Shown here: in pieces, positions 13,264 to 26,645 of the stretch
Layout of the letters: the number at the start of each line of letters is the position of its first letter
Numbering within the stretch: the first letter of the stretch is position 1
Assembly: GCA_963281155.1 (NCBI GenBank)
Contig: CAUJLY010000006.1
Span: forward strand, 3,720,001 to 3,784,000
Direction: 5' to 3'
Source of the DNA: Rhabditophanes sp. KR3021
Taxonomy: Eukaryota > Nematoda > Chromadorea > Rhabditida > Alloionematidae
DNA: 64,000 bases
The notes under the pieces: model-generated
Databases searched by the model: none
What the model was told of the DNA's origin: nothing
What the model saw: the letters and a program-made list of their open reading frames with translations, nothing else
Position numbers and translations under genes: made by a program

Positions 13264-16200
13264 ATGCCTCCGAAAAAGAATTCTGTGGCTCAAGCCAAAA
13301 CATCCGGCTCCTCTTCAAATGCTACTCCTTCCAGTTCTCAAAGAACTCGCTCCAGAAATTCAAAACCAGCACCACCTTCCGTTGCTCAAGAACCTGTTTC
13401 TAGTCCTCGGAAAATCCGAACCAATAAAGCAACCGTCAAGTCAGCTGATTCCTCTAAATCTCGTTCATGCTCTCAAAAAAATCGGTCAAGGAGACAAGCT
13501 GAAGCTTCTGATGATCCACCTAATTTAGATACCGTATCCGCTTCTTCTAGTCGTCAATCACGTAGCCATATTCGTCAGGTAAATGCTCCCATTTCCGACG
13601 ACACCCAACATGAGATTCCAAATCAGTTCACTTCCTTCGCCACGCCTCTTATAAGCCGAACCAAATCCTGTTCCTCAGCTAAAACGCACACGCCAACCCC
13701 TGCACCAGTTAAACTAACAGGGATTCGTATGATTAGCTCTGCTTCAAGAGTCCGCTCTACTGACCTTGGGAATGCAACAAATTCCTTTAATGCTCCTCCT
13801 TTCGTAAGTATTAATCCTGCTCAATCTCTTCTTGAAAATCAACAAAGTGGCGCTGGACCTTCCGGAGCTGTAAGAAATCCAATTCCTCCAACCCCATGCA
13901 ATAGTCAAACTCGCCCACCAAATGTTACAGGACTTTCCAGCGACCCAAGACTGCCTATTGCCGAAACTCCTCCCATCATGCCCCAACAAAATGTTACTAG
14001 TAGTCTTGCTACACCACACCCATCTCAAGTCTCCACTCCGTCAAGTGGAAAAGTAGGTTCTAAAAACTCTTCCGGGGCTACTATCATTCCACCTAGTGCT
14101 GATGTTCCTCCAAGTAGACTCCTCATTCAAACAGAAGAAGAAATATTTAAAAGACCAAAACATCCAAATCATTATACAAATAGGCATTTTCATCTAGGTT
14201 TAGTCAACAAACCCGAACAATATGTACCGCCCAATGAAAGAAGTAATCACCATAAACCACACTTGGAAACCCAAGCAAACCCAGAAACTGAACCCAATTT
14301 ACCTCCTCCGATACCTGAAAGACTATTTTCTTCTATAAGTAGAAATGAAGAAACTTTTAGTGATGTTGTATTGCGTGGTAAGCCTACATATCTTTACAAG
14401 ACCGTCGTTCAAGAATTCCACGTTCCTCGTCTTATACGTAGTCTTAATGAACCAAAATGCAAACCAACACCAGATCATGTCACGCCGAATGTAATGCCGT
14501 TTAAAAGCCAGATTGGAGCGAATGGAATTGAAATCATTCCAACTGGTACATATGCCGGGCAAACTCGTGAAGTTATAAATGTTGAGAATGTAAGTCAAAT
14601 TTCTTATGCAGGCTTTTAATATTCACAAATTTAGATTCAAGACAACCAATGGTGCGATAATGAAATTGATCTCAACAACAAAATAGGGAAAACTCACTCT
14701 ATTACTTTTGTACATTTTTTCATATTATTGGATGAGACAATTGAAACAATGATTTCAAACACCACTATTAATCCTGATCATTTCCGAGCTGGTATATATA
14801 ATCACGAGGGAACAATGTGGAAACTTGAAGCCGTTAGGATCAATAACATTCTAATCAGATCATTTGTTCACGATGCCAATCATCCAACCTGTATTATCAC
14901 ATTTTTTGGTGATCTTGAAGTTGAGGAATCCAGAAGTGGATATGCTAAAGTTGATTTGGAAAGAAAGCTTTTTTCTAATAGAATTAGCAAGAAAAGAATT
15001 CTTGAAGATCAGATCTTAAGGGATTTAAACTTTGAATTGTATGGTTTAAAGAAACCAGCCGAGGCAAAAAAACAAGATCAGAAAGTTATGACCGAAAAAG
15101 AAAAAATATTACAAGCCATTGACATTGTTAAAATTGGTGGAGAAAGAAACACCGATATCATCGAACATTACTTCCAAGCTCCGACTCTACCAACTCGTGA
15201 GATGAAAGATGTTCGTAAAGCACGCTTAACTAAGAAATTTCTTGGAACAAAGGATATTTCAAATCCATTATGTAATCTTGCATTACAAGCGTTCCAACTC
15301 GAAATAGCAAGAAACATTCGTTGTTTGTCTAAGCAAAATGTTCCTTCTAAGCACAGTAGGAACGACCTTATCGTCAAAAACAGGCTAAATGGAATGAATA
15401 AAATTAACTTCACCATTCCCAAGGAAAAAATCTATATTCCTTCGGGATTGATTTTAGAAAATGGTAGAGAATATTTGAGATTTGTACGCGCCTGTGCTGA
15501 AGAAATCACTGATGGGTTTGCACAAAAGATGGCCAGCAGCAATACAATTCCAGTTTTTTGGCATATGGATGATTTATTCAATGATATTAAGCACACATTC
15601 TTTCTTATGTATTATCAAATGCTTTTAGCTGATTTGAACTTAATCGACCATGAGGTGCAATATGATCCTAACAGAATTATTTCTATCACCAATAACATCG
15701 CCGCAAGTCAAGTTGGACGTAAAATTGTTAACACACCCAGTACTATCGAAGATAGTGTTTATAAGCCCGTCATCAACATTAACCAAGATGAAAAATGTAA
15801 TATGATCATTAAAATATCTTATATGTCTGATCTTGAAAGAAGAAGAGTGGAATTTGAGTCCTTAAGATACAGACCAAATTATGGGGATCATATCCGCAAA
15901 TTCATCACTGTCGCTGAAAACAATGCTAGAAGGGCCACTCATTTAATTATGGTCCGTGAAAGAAATGCCTTTCCAAATCCTAAGTTAAATGAAAGAGCAT
16001 TTTTGGCACAGGAAGAAACAAATGTGTTCGAGAAGTTGTATCATATTGAACTAAAGAATCGTAACATAATCAGCCAAGTTGATCCTCCAAGAATTAATAT
16101 TAGAGACTATGCTGCTAAGGAGGGTGCATACTCTGATATATGGTTTAGTGGGGCACAAATTGCAGATGAAAAAATTCTCACAAAATTATATGCTGATCCG

Positions 16201-19200
16201 TACGAATATAAAGATTTAGTGGAAGCCTCTGAAACTGAAATAAAGTTCCTTAAGCCTTTAGATGAACCTGAACCATCTGAACCCACTAGTTATGCTCCTT
16301 ATGACTACTGCCCAAATGACGAGGATCTTGAAAGTGTTAGACCACAAAGCCCAGACAGATATCAAGAATCTAGATCTAGCATGGCAAGAAGTGTATCGAG
16401 ATGCCCAAGCGAGGATCCAACTTCTAAAAATGAAGAGAACAAATTTGTCTACACAGGCCCACAATTTGAAATTTTATCTGGAAGACTTGCAAATATTATG
16501 AAGGCTGTTGACGTTCCATTAGAAGCTGTAATGCAAAGAAATTGCCCTCCAGTTAGAAAGCGTCGTGTAGTTCAAGTTGACCTTGTTGCAGCTGCACTTG
16601 ATGCGCTTGACGTGGATCCATCTGATGCTGGAAACTCACCTGAGCAACCAGAAAACGCTTCTCATGATACTGATGGGGGAACAAATAAACCTGGCAGACC
16701 ACGTAAATATCATAACTTCAGTGAATATTTTTATCGTGGCGACGGACCACCTGGCACTTTAGAAATTACTTGTCCTGATGAATCACGGTTCAATGAGATA
16801 CTTAACGTAACCGAAATTGTTCCTATTGCAATGGAAATTGGCAACGTTAGCGACACTATTAAAGAACCTGAATCAAATAATGCGGTAGATTTACTTAATC
16901 AAACTACAGAAACGTTTATTGAAGACAATTCAAACCACGAAGTTGATCATTATTCGGGACCAGATCAAGAGTTTGAAGACGGCAATTTTGAATATGAAAT
17001 TCCCGAAAGTAGGACTAAAGAAAGAGCATCTCCTGCTAAACTCGACACAGTCTCTTCTACCACCAAGAAAACATCTATTAATCTTAAAAGAAACAAAGCT
17101 CGTGCTAGCAATACTGTGGCTTTTGCCATTGATGATACCGAACCAGTTGCAACACCTCCAATGACCCAAGCTACAAGTTCAAAAATTTGCCCCGCAGATG
17201 ATAATGGTATGTTTAAAATTAACTTCATTATTTCCATATTTACTTTAACAATTTATTTTAGATGTTGAGTTTGATGAACCTTCCACATCGTCTTTTAGAA
17301 AAAAGACTCCTGCTTCACAATCTATTCGCAGAATTGGGCCAGGAGTTGTTAAATCCTCAAAAGAAACTCCGTCTGTAATTTCGAAATCAATTGGTTCAAG
17401 ATTAAGAACAAGCAGACAATCGGAAAGGGTTGATATCCGAGAAATTAATTATTTTAATGCTTCAATTTCCCCACCTAGTCAAGTACATGAACAACTTTCT
17501 TTAAATAGTACAAGAGTTTCAAGAACTAAATCATTTGGTAAAAAAATTACACCCCACAACCTTGTCAAAACTCCAAAAGGTATTGGTCGTCTTTGTAGAG
17601 AAATTGGCATTCAAACTGTTAATTTTACCAATGTCACTAGCTTACAAGAAAAGATTAAACTAATTGAAAAGGTTGATGAGGTAACATCCGCAGATGTTGT
17701 TGTTTATCGAAAACGAGGAAGAAGAGGTCGAGGATGGGACATTCAAACCTCAGTCGACTTTGAAGAAACAGCTGCTGATGCGATAACACCGCTTGGCAAC
17801 GTAATTTCTATTCCTACCGATATAATTACGTTCAACTCTCCTAATGAGGTCGTCATGAAAACGATTCAAGATTTAGCCGCTATCACTTTACATGAAGTAA
17901 CTGAGGCCAATTTAACGCCACGACAGACAGGTAATTTTTACATACAATCGCCGCACAGCGTCAATACTTGTACTTCAATTTCTTAATAGACTAATATAAA
18001 CTTTTTAGCTGTAAAAAACAAATTAGTTGAGGCAGTTACTAAAACTATCATGTATACTACTCAACATCCAGACAATTTATCTGCCGATGAAGGGGAATGT
18101 TTATCTGTCAGCCAAGCAGATAATTCTACTTCCTCTTCTGCGCAATTACCTAACGAAGTGTTTGAGGTAATTGAAGCGTATGATGTTGAAGACAAACTCA
18201 ATATAGTTCCTGCCCAAGTTCACGATGAGACAGAAATGTCTTTTGAAGCAGCTTTTGGGGAACTCAGCAACGATTCAGCTGATACAACCTTAATAACAAC
18301 AACTACCGATGAAGTTAATGCATCCGTTGAATACAAAGTTTCTGATACTGAAATAACCTTTGACTCAATTGGTGGTCCAAATGCTATGGGGGATACTGAA
18401 GTCGTTTTAACAACATCTACTCATGTTGAGGAACATTCAACAATGGATGCAGCTCAATATGCTTCAGTTGATATATTTAGTGATCTAGTCCATTCTCAAG
18501 CTAATCTTAGAACTGAAATAGAGCTTTCTAGTTCACATTCTGACAATGTTGATATTTCAACTGACGCGCCATCAAATGTCACAATTGATGTTTATTCTGA
18601 GTATTCTCCCCCGGTGCCAACTATGGCAACAGAGACGATCATGCTATGTCCAAGCGATGAAGTTGTCAATTTATCCTCATATCAGGCAACAACTGTTACT
18701 CGTACCGTTCATGTTAAGCAAGTTCGACCACTCGTAACCATGGGAGCTGAAAACACATTCACGTGTTCAACTGACGTTTCTGTGAATTGTACTGCCAATG
18801 CTGCCACAAACGTTGAAGTTAATGCCTTTTTGGACCAAGTTCGCCCACTCATAATTATGGAAACGGAAAACACCTTTGCCTGTTCAACTGACGTTTCTGC
18901 GAGTTGTGCTGCCAATGCTGCCACAAGCGTTGAAGTTAATGCCTTTTTCAATCAAGTTCGCCTAATTGCAATCATGGAAACGGAAAACACATTTACTTGT
19001 TCAACTGACGTTTATGTCGATTTGGAAACAAGTGCAGCTTCAATTATTGAAAGCAATGTATCATTTGATGAAACTTATCCCGGAAATCACGATGAAACTA
19101 ATGGATTACATCCAGGTCAGCATTATGTTGAAGCCCAAATAAGTGTTAATGCACCAGAAAATGTCGAATGTGGAATTTCCTTTGATGCTTATTGTGATGG

Positions 19201-22200
19201 GCATCATCTTGGAACTGACTTCTTGATGCCAACATCTTTAGATGATGAAGAACAACTAAATGTTCAGGAGCTACTAACCGCCAATTTGGAATATCCAATT
19301 GTGATAAAACCAACTGAATTGGCAGAAGTACCTTTACACTTAATTGATCCTCAATTTCCCGAAGCAAGAGACTTGGAAAATACTGTTCTTGTAAGGAATA
19401 GTATCATACTCGCATCAAATACGGAAACATCAGAAACAGCTATGGTTATCGCTGCGCCAAACTTTATTGCTTCATATCTAATAACAAATGTTTCCGTAGG
19501 AGATTCACCAATCCAAAGCATAAACTGTGATTTTAGTTTTAAGGTTCCATCAATCTATCATCATGATGGATGTGGCATTAGTTTTGGTAATGAAAGCTAC
19601 ACTTCAGCGTCATTGTATGTGGACAATTTGGATGTGAGTGTTAATTTACTTAACCCTTGCGAGGAATATATACACGCGGTAGTGACAGTATTTAAGCCAA
19701 TTGATGTTGCGTTTCTACCTGTGGAAATTAAAGGATGGCCAACATGGAATCAAGGTAAGAATAATAAATTAAATGAATGTATATTATTTTATTTATAGCT
19801 CAAAGAGAATATTTGTACGAGGAGAAAGTATTTGAGTTAGAAGTCGATACTCGTCCTAAAGTAGGAAGGATATCAGGTAAGGATTTTGTTGGAAATTTAA
19901 ATTTATTTTGTAAAAATATTGTGAATGATCATGTTGGCAATGTAGCGATGCATTTAGGCGGGATATAATGAGTACAGTTAATAACTTTTCAGACGGCGGT
20001 ACGGAACGTATCCAACCTTTTGATGAAAACGCTGTAATTTCTAAAGATTGTGATCCGACTTTGGGTCAGTTTTCTCAAAAAATGATTTACAAAGTCATTA
20101 ATCAGTCTATGGAGTTTTTCGAGGCGTTCCTGAAACAAAATGGACCATTGATAATTAGATTACAAAGACCAACAGGGGATGTTGATGTCTGTGAAATAAC
20201 AAAGATTAATTATGACCAAAGAACTAATGATGGAATACCCTTTTTTTATCCTTGTACGATTCACAGAAAACTTACAGGTGTTTATATCGATAGTTTAAAA
20301 AAATTTGTGGGTTTGGTCATAGGAGAGACTATGCCATTGGTCCAATATTATAGACAACAGAAAGCACTTGGAGTTGCAGAAAAAGACATTATATTTGGGG
20401 AAACTACAGCAGATTTAGAAAGAGTATATCCAGATGATGCTTTGAAGGCCGAATTACTTTATCTTGAAAGACAAAATCGTTGTGTTATATGCTACCTTCA
20501 AAAACAAGAGAACTGGTACGAAAGTATGAAAAGAGATATGGACTATCTAAATTCTCTTGAAGATGGTGAGGATTGCTTTATGGAAGAAGAAATCAGTTTA
20601 ACTTCGAGTCAGGAGAATGAAATGGAAAGGCTTATGAATGAGTCTTATGAAAGTGTTCAAAAGTTTAAACAGAGACTTATTCTACACAATGTGGATTATC
20701 ATGTAGGCTTCCTTGGCTTTGGTGCAAGAAACAGATCCAGTGTTGCTAAACTAAATGAAGCTGTTGAGAAACAAATTGTTTATGCAGATGATTATTATAA
20801 ATTTCAAAATGACACCTTATGGGAGGAAAACTGGCCATCTTGCAAGAACACCTTTTATCCAAAATATTCCAGCAAATCACTTACAGGGGAAAAAATAAAG
20901 CCTGCTGGTTATGGATATCCTGAGCTTGAAAATCTTTTAGTTTATCCTGCTGTTGGTATTTGTGATGATACTACGATTGTCAAAGAACGCAAGGCAAGAA
21001 CTCATAAGGCCTTACATCGTTATAAAGGTGCGTATTCATGTCTTGATATTTGCGAGAAAGTTTTCGAAGATAAACCAACATCTTACAGAAATGCTGATGT
21101 AGCTGAATTTGTAATTGTCAAAGAATACTCGTTACGTAATTACGGTCATGACGAATCTTTATCTGACATGGAATGTGACTACCAAGAACCAAATCCTTAC
21201 ATTGTTCGAGGAGTCCAAAGATACTTAGACAAGTATAATTTAGATCAGACTATTGATGATCTATGCAAAGCTGTATTTGAAGCACCTAGGAGTTATGTCG
21301 TTGACCAAAAGATACGCATAGATCATCCTGTTTATTCCAAATACGCAGTAATTCAACCCAATCTCATTATTGAGGCATCAGCAAGATGGCTAGATCAATC
21401 AAAGAGGCGTGTTGGTCAATTTCAAGGTTTATTTCTAAAAACTCGTCAAAGTAACTTAGATGTTAGATGCCATCTGCTAGAAAGCAAGTATTTGCTAAAT
21501 ATCGAGACTACTCATCATGTTGAATACTTTTCATTTATGGTACAGGTTGGTTTCAAGTCCGATAGTGATAAGTTTCCCATAAACTATTATAATAGTGAAT
21601 CAAGGCAATCTAACAAGGATAAACTTGTAGTTCCTGGGAGAAAACGTTCTCTGTCTGCACAAGCAAGGGAAGTTTCAGAGAATATTTACTGTAAATTTGA
21701 CAGAAAGGTTAGACCTTGCATCAAAATCGTGCATGTTTATTTGGATTATGCAAACATGACAGAAGCAATTCGGGCAGAGTTTGAACTCAAAGATTGTGAA
21801 AAGGCCAATGTAGAATGGGATGTGGCTGTGAATTGTACAAATGAAACGAGGATATTGCACAAACTAATTGGTAGCTGGTATGAAACATTGTATTTAGCAA
21901 TGTATCCTCCTAAAGATGACCTCGAATATTTGCTCCATGTTTACAAACGAAACAAGTTATTGAATTATGGTAGAGACTTAGGACCAGATTTTAAAATGAT
22001 AGATGCTTCTGATATGTCATTTAAGAAAACTAAGTGGAATACTGTAGACAGACGTACTTACAAGAAACATCCAGATGTAACAGACGAAGAACTGGCTGAA
22101 CTAGAAAAAGATCCCAATTACATTAAAGTGTTCGCAGACAAACTTAATAAAAATTTTGACCCTGAAGGAGAGATTGTTCGAGAAGAAAAATTGGCAAGAC

Positions 22201-24477
22201 TTAACAGAAAGTTTGAAAGAACAAAAGTCGCTAAAGAAGCTCGAACCGAAGTTCTTGGTCTTAAATTCGAGATACCCACCTATGAGGAATTACAGGAAAG
22301 AAAACTCGTTCCTGAAGAAGTTTGTACAACTGGAATTAAGGGACTACTTAATACCGGATCTCAAATTCCAAATCTACTCAAACTTGAAGTAATACGGTGT
22401 GGTCAATACTATGATGTAACATACAATGCTATGTTTATGATGTTTCCACATTATTCATTAAGGAACGGTGATATCTCGAATCTTCTTTGTCAACTCGGAT
22501 ATAAGAAAATAATTTCAGAGGTGACAAATACTTGCGAGTATTTTGTTCCTGAATATTTAAGCAAGTTTCCTTATTCTGCCCACAACGTTTATGTTATTAG
22601 AAAATGTGGTGAATTTAAATTCGAATGTCACTCTAATAAAAAGGGATATCCTAGACTTGTCCAAAATGAAATGTTGTTACAAGATTTGAAGGCTTGTCCT
22701 GACATTTTTGACCGATATATGGAATTCATGACGGTGCATACTGGAGTGGACGAACAAGAAAAGGTTGAAATTGTTTTATGCAAAGATGGATCAGTTTGGC
22801 TACCTCTTATCGTTGGTATTAGGAAAACACATTTCTATCAGACCAATACGTATCTTTGTGAAGTGTTCGTCCGGCCCGTTCTGTTTATTGAAAGTGAAGG
22901 CAAATTACCCGATGGAAGCATTGAACTCAGTATATACACTTATGCCGTTAGAGAACAGGGAGATGATAGAGATATTATTGACATAATGAAATGTCCTATT
23001 TCATACATTCAAATTCTTCAAGACATTCAAGAAAACATCATTTTTGTAGACAACAATCCAGAAGCAACTTTTGTACAAATTCCTACTGTAGGAATGGACG
23101 GTGAACCGCTAAAAACTTTATCGAGCGGCGATTTTGGTCAATATTCAAATAAGGAATACAATTTCATGTTTAACATTCACAATTCAGTTAATCGTAAACA
23201 TTGCTTATTGTTCAACAATGAAACAAAGGTAATAACCATAGATTTCGCAGAGTTAATGAATCAAGAGCATGGTAGCTATTTGAATAAAACGAAGAAAAAA
23301 TCTGGCATTACAAAAAAAGAACCCGGCCTTAAGGTAAATGATACTGTGGAGGGAATTCCTCAAAATTTCTAATGAAATTCAAACCGAGTTCAATTTGTGC
23401 AAAGCTGTTTCTAAATTTACAGAAGAAAACAGAACTTTAGTTGATACTCAATGGATAGAACATTTTAACACCGATCTTAACTTTCAAAAGGGCTTTGAAC
23501 CCCCTCACCCCGGCAGTGCATTAGATTTTTTCTATAACGTCATTGAGAACCCAACAAAGTTGAGCAAACTGTCCGTGGGCTTTTCTACTCTGATTTATTT
23601 TGTAAAAAGACTTACGACTAGTTATACAGATAAGCCACTTTTGCTAGATTTAGTTTACTCCAAAGAGCTAAAAAATTGGTATTTTTATATGCATGACATT
23701 ATATATATGCCTCAAATTGAAATCAAAGAAGCTGCTTGTTCTCAAAAAAGTGCTTATCGAAATGTCGTAATTAATCCAAAAGACAGCCGTTGGTCCCCAT
23801 ACCAAAAAGTATTCAGCCAATACAGGGAACCTGAATTAGATCTTGAAATAAATTTAGATTTATTACATCTAAACATTTTCAACAAAGATAATGATGTTTT
23901 AATGGAAGAAATTCATCAATCAGAAGAAACTCCAATGGAGGTTGATGAAAATCCAATGATCGGTGAAGGAATATCAATAAATGTAGAAGAAACTACAATA
24001 AACATTGATGTTCAAACCGGTGAGACTTTAGAAAATTCAACCTTTATGTGTAACAATGATCCTATGGATGATGCTTCAGTGATAGTCAACTCCACACCAA
24101 AGACAGGCAGGGAAAGAGTCTTTTACACAACTCATGTTTTTGAAATCGAGTCTAGTTTACATTCATTTACTGGAGAAGAGTTGACGAAAAAAATAGAACA
24201 AAGTGTGGAGTTAAAACGTGAATTTCTAGAAACGATGAATGATGTCCTAGCTGAAATTGATTCTTCCGAAGAAGAATCAGATGAGGATGATACTTCATTA
24301 CCTAAAGGAATACGTAAAACGATTGGCTTCGATAATCGTACTAGAGCCGAATATATTCTTTCACCAAATGGAGCTCACTATAGAATTCCAAAGTCTCCAC
24401 GGCATATCAGTGTTTCGCCCAACCGTAGTCAATGTTATTCCGATACTGAAGATGATTTTCTTACGAAACTTTTTTAA
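13264..24477 (+). CDS. Giant unrecognised protein with AT-hook-like motifs (about 3,606 aa)
   Basis: Seven exons: 13264-14589, 14635-17206, 17262-17930, 18009-19754, 19799-19876, 19993-23333, 23389-24477. The six introns are 45, 55, 78, 44, 116 and 55 bp; each has GT/AG ends and the frame is kept at every join, so this is one gene, not several. The ATG at 13264 starts a basic Ser/Pro/Thr-rich, probably disordered region (residues about 1-300). Residues about 443-1050 look folded (mixed charged and hydrophobic). A canonical AT-hook core GRPRK is at about 1129-1133 and a second basic Gly/Arg cluster (RKRGRRGRGW) at about 1449-1458, both suggesting DNA or chromatin binding. Exon 4 (about 1523-2104) is acidic, Thr/Val-rich, with three 39-residue repeats at about 1760-1876. 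Exon 6 (about 2131-3244) is the largest folded-looking part, rich in Tyr and Cys. I see no enzyme motif, signal peptide or membrane segment. The fifth acceptor could instead be at 19977, adding five codons; the sixth intron has a weak acceptor (ACCGAG). I cannot name a family. Confidence 0.8.
18719..19069 (+). repeat. Three tandem 117-bp coding repeats
   Basis: CAAGTTCG marks the start of each unit at 18719, 18836 and 18953, a spacing of exactly 117 bases (39 codons). Each encodes a variant of QVRPL..M..ENTF.CSTDV, then a Cys/Ala/Asn-rich stretch and VEVNAF. Units 1 and 2 are close; unit 3 diverges in its second half. The unit is a multiple of three, so copy number can change without breaking the frame. 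Lies in exon 4 of the giant gene. Confidence 0.9.
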
Positions 24478-24689
24478 ATCAATCTTTCCAAATTAAAAGC
24501 AAGTAATCCATTCATAATAAGTCACATGTACATAACCAACTTAAGCAATATCAAAAATGAATCTCATTAGCATGTCCACAACTAAAATTAGACATAGCCA
24601 TTTGTCACAGACTGATCATTATTTTACCAAAATCATAATAAAATTTCAAGCAATTTCCCAATAATATTTTTAACGTTTTCATGTTTTAG
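24478..24689. other. Junction between the giant gene stop and the next coding exon
   Basis: After the TAA at 24475-24477 there is no coding signal until a TTTTAG acceptor at 24684-24689. In the giant gene's own frame, a GTAATC donor follows 24502 in the phase (1) the next exon needs, but only by passing the TAA. Either the giant gene ends here and the next exon belongs to another transcript, or an alternative donor inside exon 7, or an error in the stop region, links them. Confidence 0.4.
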
Positions 24690-26645
24690 ACAGCACACCA
24701 AACAATGATTCTAAAGTCATTAGTCCGGATAATGACAACAATAAAAGCGACACTTCTGGGAATGAAATATCTACATCCGAAGCTGGTGATAACAACATAG
24801 CAGCTGAACTTCCAAATATTGAGAAAAGTTTGGATGAAGGAAAAAGAATAATAAATATATATTGGATACCGAAAAAGAAATTAGAAGATCGATTCTTAGA
24901 AAAATCAGAATCTCCTGAACTAGAATATTCAGCAGGTTTATTTAATACAGATAATAACGTATCATCAGAATTAATTAATTCGAGCATCACAGAATCAAGT
25001 ACTATTCCTGGATCTCCAGCAGATACAATGGTTCCTCAAATGGATTTTGATAGTATCACCAATTCATCTGATAACAATAATAATATCTTAGTTAGCTCTG
25101 TTCAGATGGAACTATATCAAACTGCTATCACTGAAAATTTAAATATTGAAAAAAATGGAGTATCATTTCGGGACTTAACAAAGGGCACTAAAATGAATGA
25201 ACTTTTAAAAGTTAATGAAGGTGCAAAGCAGATTCTAGATAATTCAAGTTTCACATTGAAAAGACGTAATTTGACTTCTCCAACATCATCAATTGACAAG
25301 TCAATTATGAATGAATCACTAGAAAACTGTGACGAATTTATTCACATAATTAAAAGAGTTCGTATTATTAATCAATTTGACCTTGAAAGTAGCATGTGTG
25401 TTTTTGCCAATGAAGAAGACTCTGTTAATAATAGAGAAGGCTCTGGTAATAAGCGAGAGGATTCTGGTAATAATGGAGAAGATCCTGTTTATGATGGAGA
25501 TGACTTGGTTGATAATATTTCATCAACAACAGAAACCGATCTAAATCAAATTATTCCAGGTGAGATTAATCAGTATTCCTTAGCAGTTGAACAACACGCC
25601 CTCACTAATATTGTTAATATACCTAATCATTTAAATATTCAGAATGACCAAGAAGTAGTGCAATTAATATCACAAGACAATCAAATGAGTTCTATAAATT
25701 CCCCTGAAGAAGTTGCGGGCAATTCAAATCTTTATAATGATCCATCCGAAAATGCACCTGCATCGCGAAGGCGTAAATGTTCTTGGACTCATGCCGATTT
25801 TGGGAATCTACGCTTACACCCAACAATTCAAAATGAATTACCACTTAAACACGGCGGTGTTCTTAATGTAGATAATGAAGATTCCTCAACTAATATTGAT
25901 CAATTTGAGGATCTAAGTGATTTGTCTACTACTCAAAACGATATTATTAACAATGAAAGTAGAGTTACTTCAAATAGTGTTGAGCAATTTATGAATTTAA
26001 GGGAAATGGCTGAAATTCAAGTTGAAGAAACTATCGAAATTCCGCTTTTATCCTGATGTTGTAGAACTCGAACAACCATTCAAACTAACTACAATACTTC
26101 CATTAACTCCCTTTGCGGATCATCGTTCAAAAATAGACAAAAATATAAATAACAATTGCCTTACTTCAAATTCCAGCAACCATGCAGCTCATACAAATCG
26201 ACAAATGCTTAGTAATCAGCAAAGACTAACGGATAGTGTAAGAGAACCGGAAACTGGCCTGACTTTTATTTCGACCGAAATGCCACAGTCTAATGATTCG
26301 AATTCAATTTATGGTATTCTGCATCCAAGTAACAGATATATCTCCCCCACTTTTAACTCCGAACATCTTTCAACATATTCAAACTACGGAAATTCCTCTC
26401 TTGGAAATAGATCACCAAATAATGTTCCAATGAACATAACTGAACCCTCTGTGAATAATCAACAATACAGAAGATTGCCTACCGTTGATTTAACACGTAT
26501 GAATCAACCATTTAGATTACAGCGATCTTTTCCAACTAATTTACACATAAGCCAGACACATCATCCTTATCGTTCAAATAACAATAGGCATGGACGAAGA
26601 AATCACCGAAATAATGTCAATAATAACTCAAATCAGAATCTTTAA
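24690..26645 (+). CDS. Asn/Ser-rich low-complexity coding region, no own start, one frameshift
   Basis: An acceptor ending at 24689 opens a long frame (phase 1 entry, STPNNDSKVISPDND...) to a TGA at 26056; the protein-like reading continues one frame over to a TAA at 26645. The natural join is in CTTTTATCC at 26045-26053: one T fewer in the four-T run (26046-26049) gives an unbroken IPLYPDVVELEQPF. Together about 650 aa, acidic and Asn/Ser/Glu-rich, with a seven-residue tandem repeat and a basic Asn/Arg/His-rich C-terminus. The first in-frame ATG is over 300 bases in, so upstream exon(s) are needed. It follows the giant gene on the same strand, so it may be its 3' part. No domain recognised. 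Seen: frames, acceptor, stops. Inferred: the frameshift and the link upstream. Confidence 0.55.
25418..25516 (+). repeat. 21-bp coding tandem repeat, about 4.7 units
   Basis: Successive seven-codon units read DSVNNRE, GSGNKRE, DSGNNGE, DPVYDGD, DLVDN. In-frame, acidic, degenerate; lies in the Asn/Ser-rich region downstream of the giant gene. Confidence 0.75.

Noticed and set aside
19968..23372. Treating 19968-23372 as an independent gene starting at ATG 19968
   Set aside because: The ATG lies in an intron; both nearby acceptors (19977 and 19992) link it in frame to the preceding exon.
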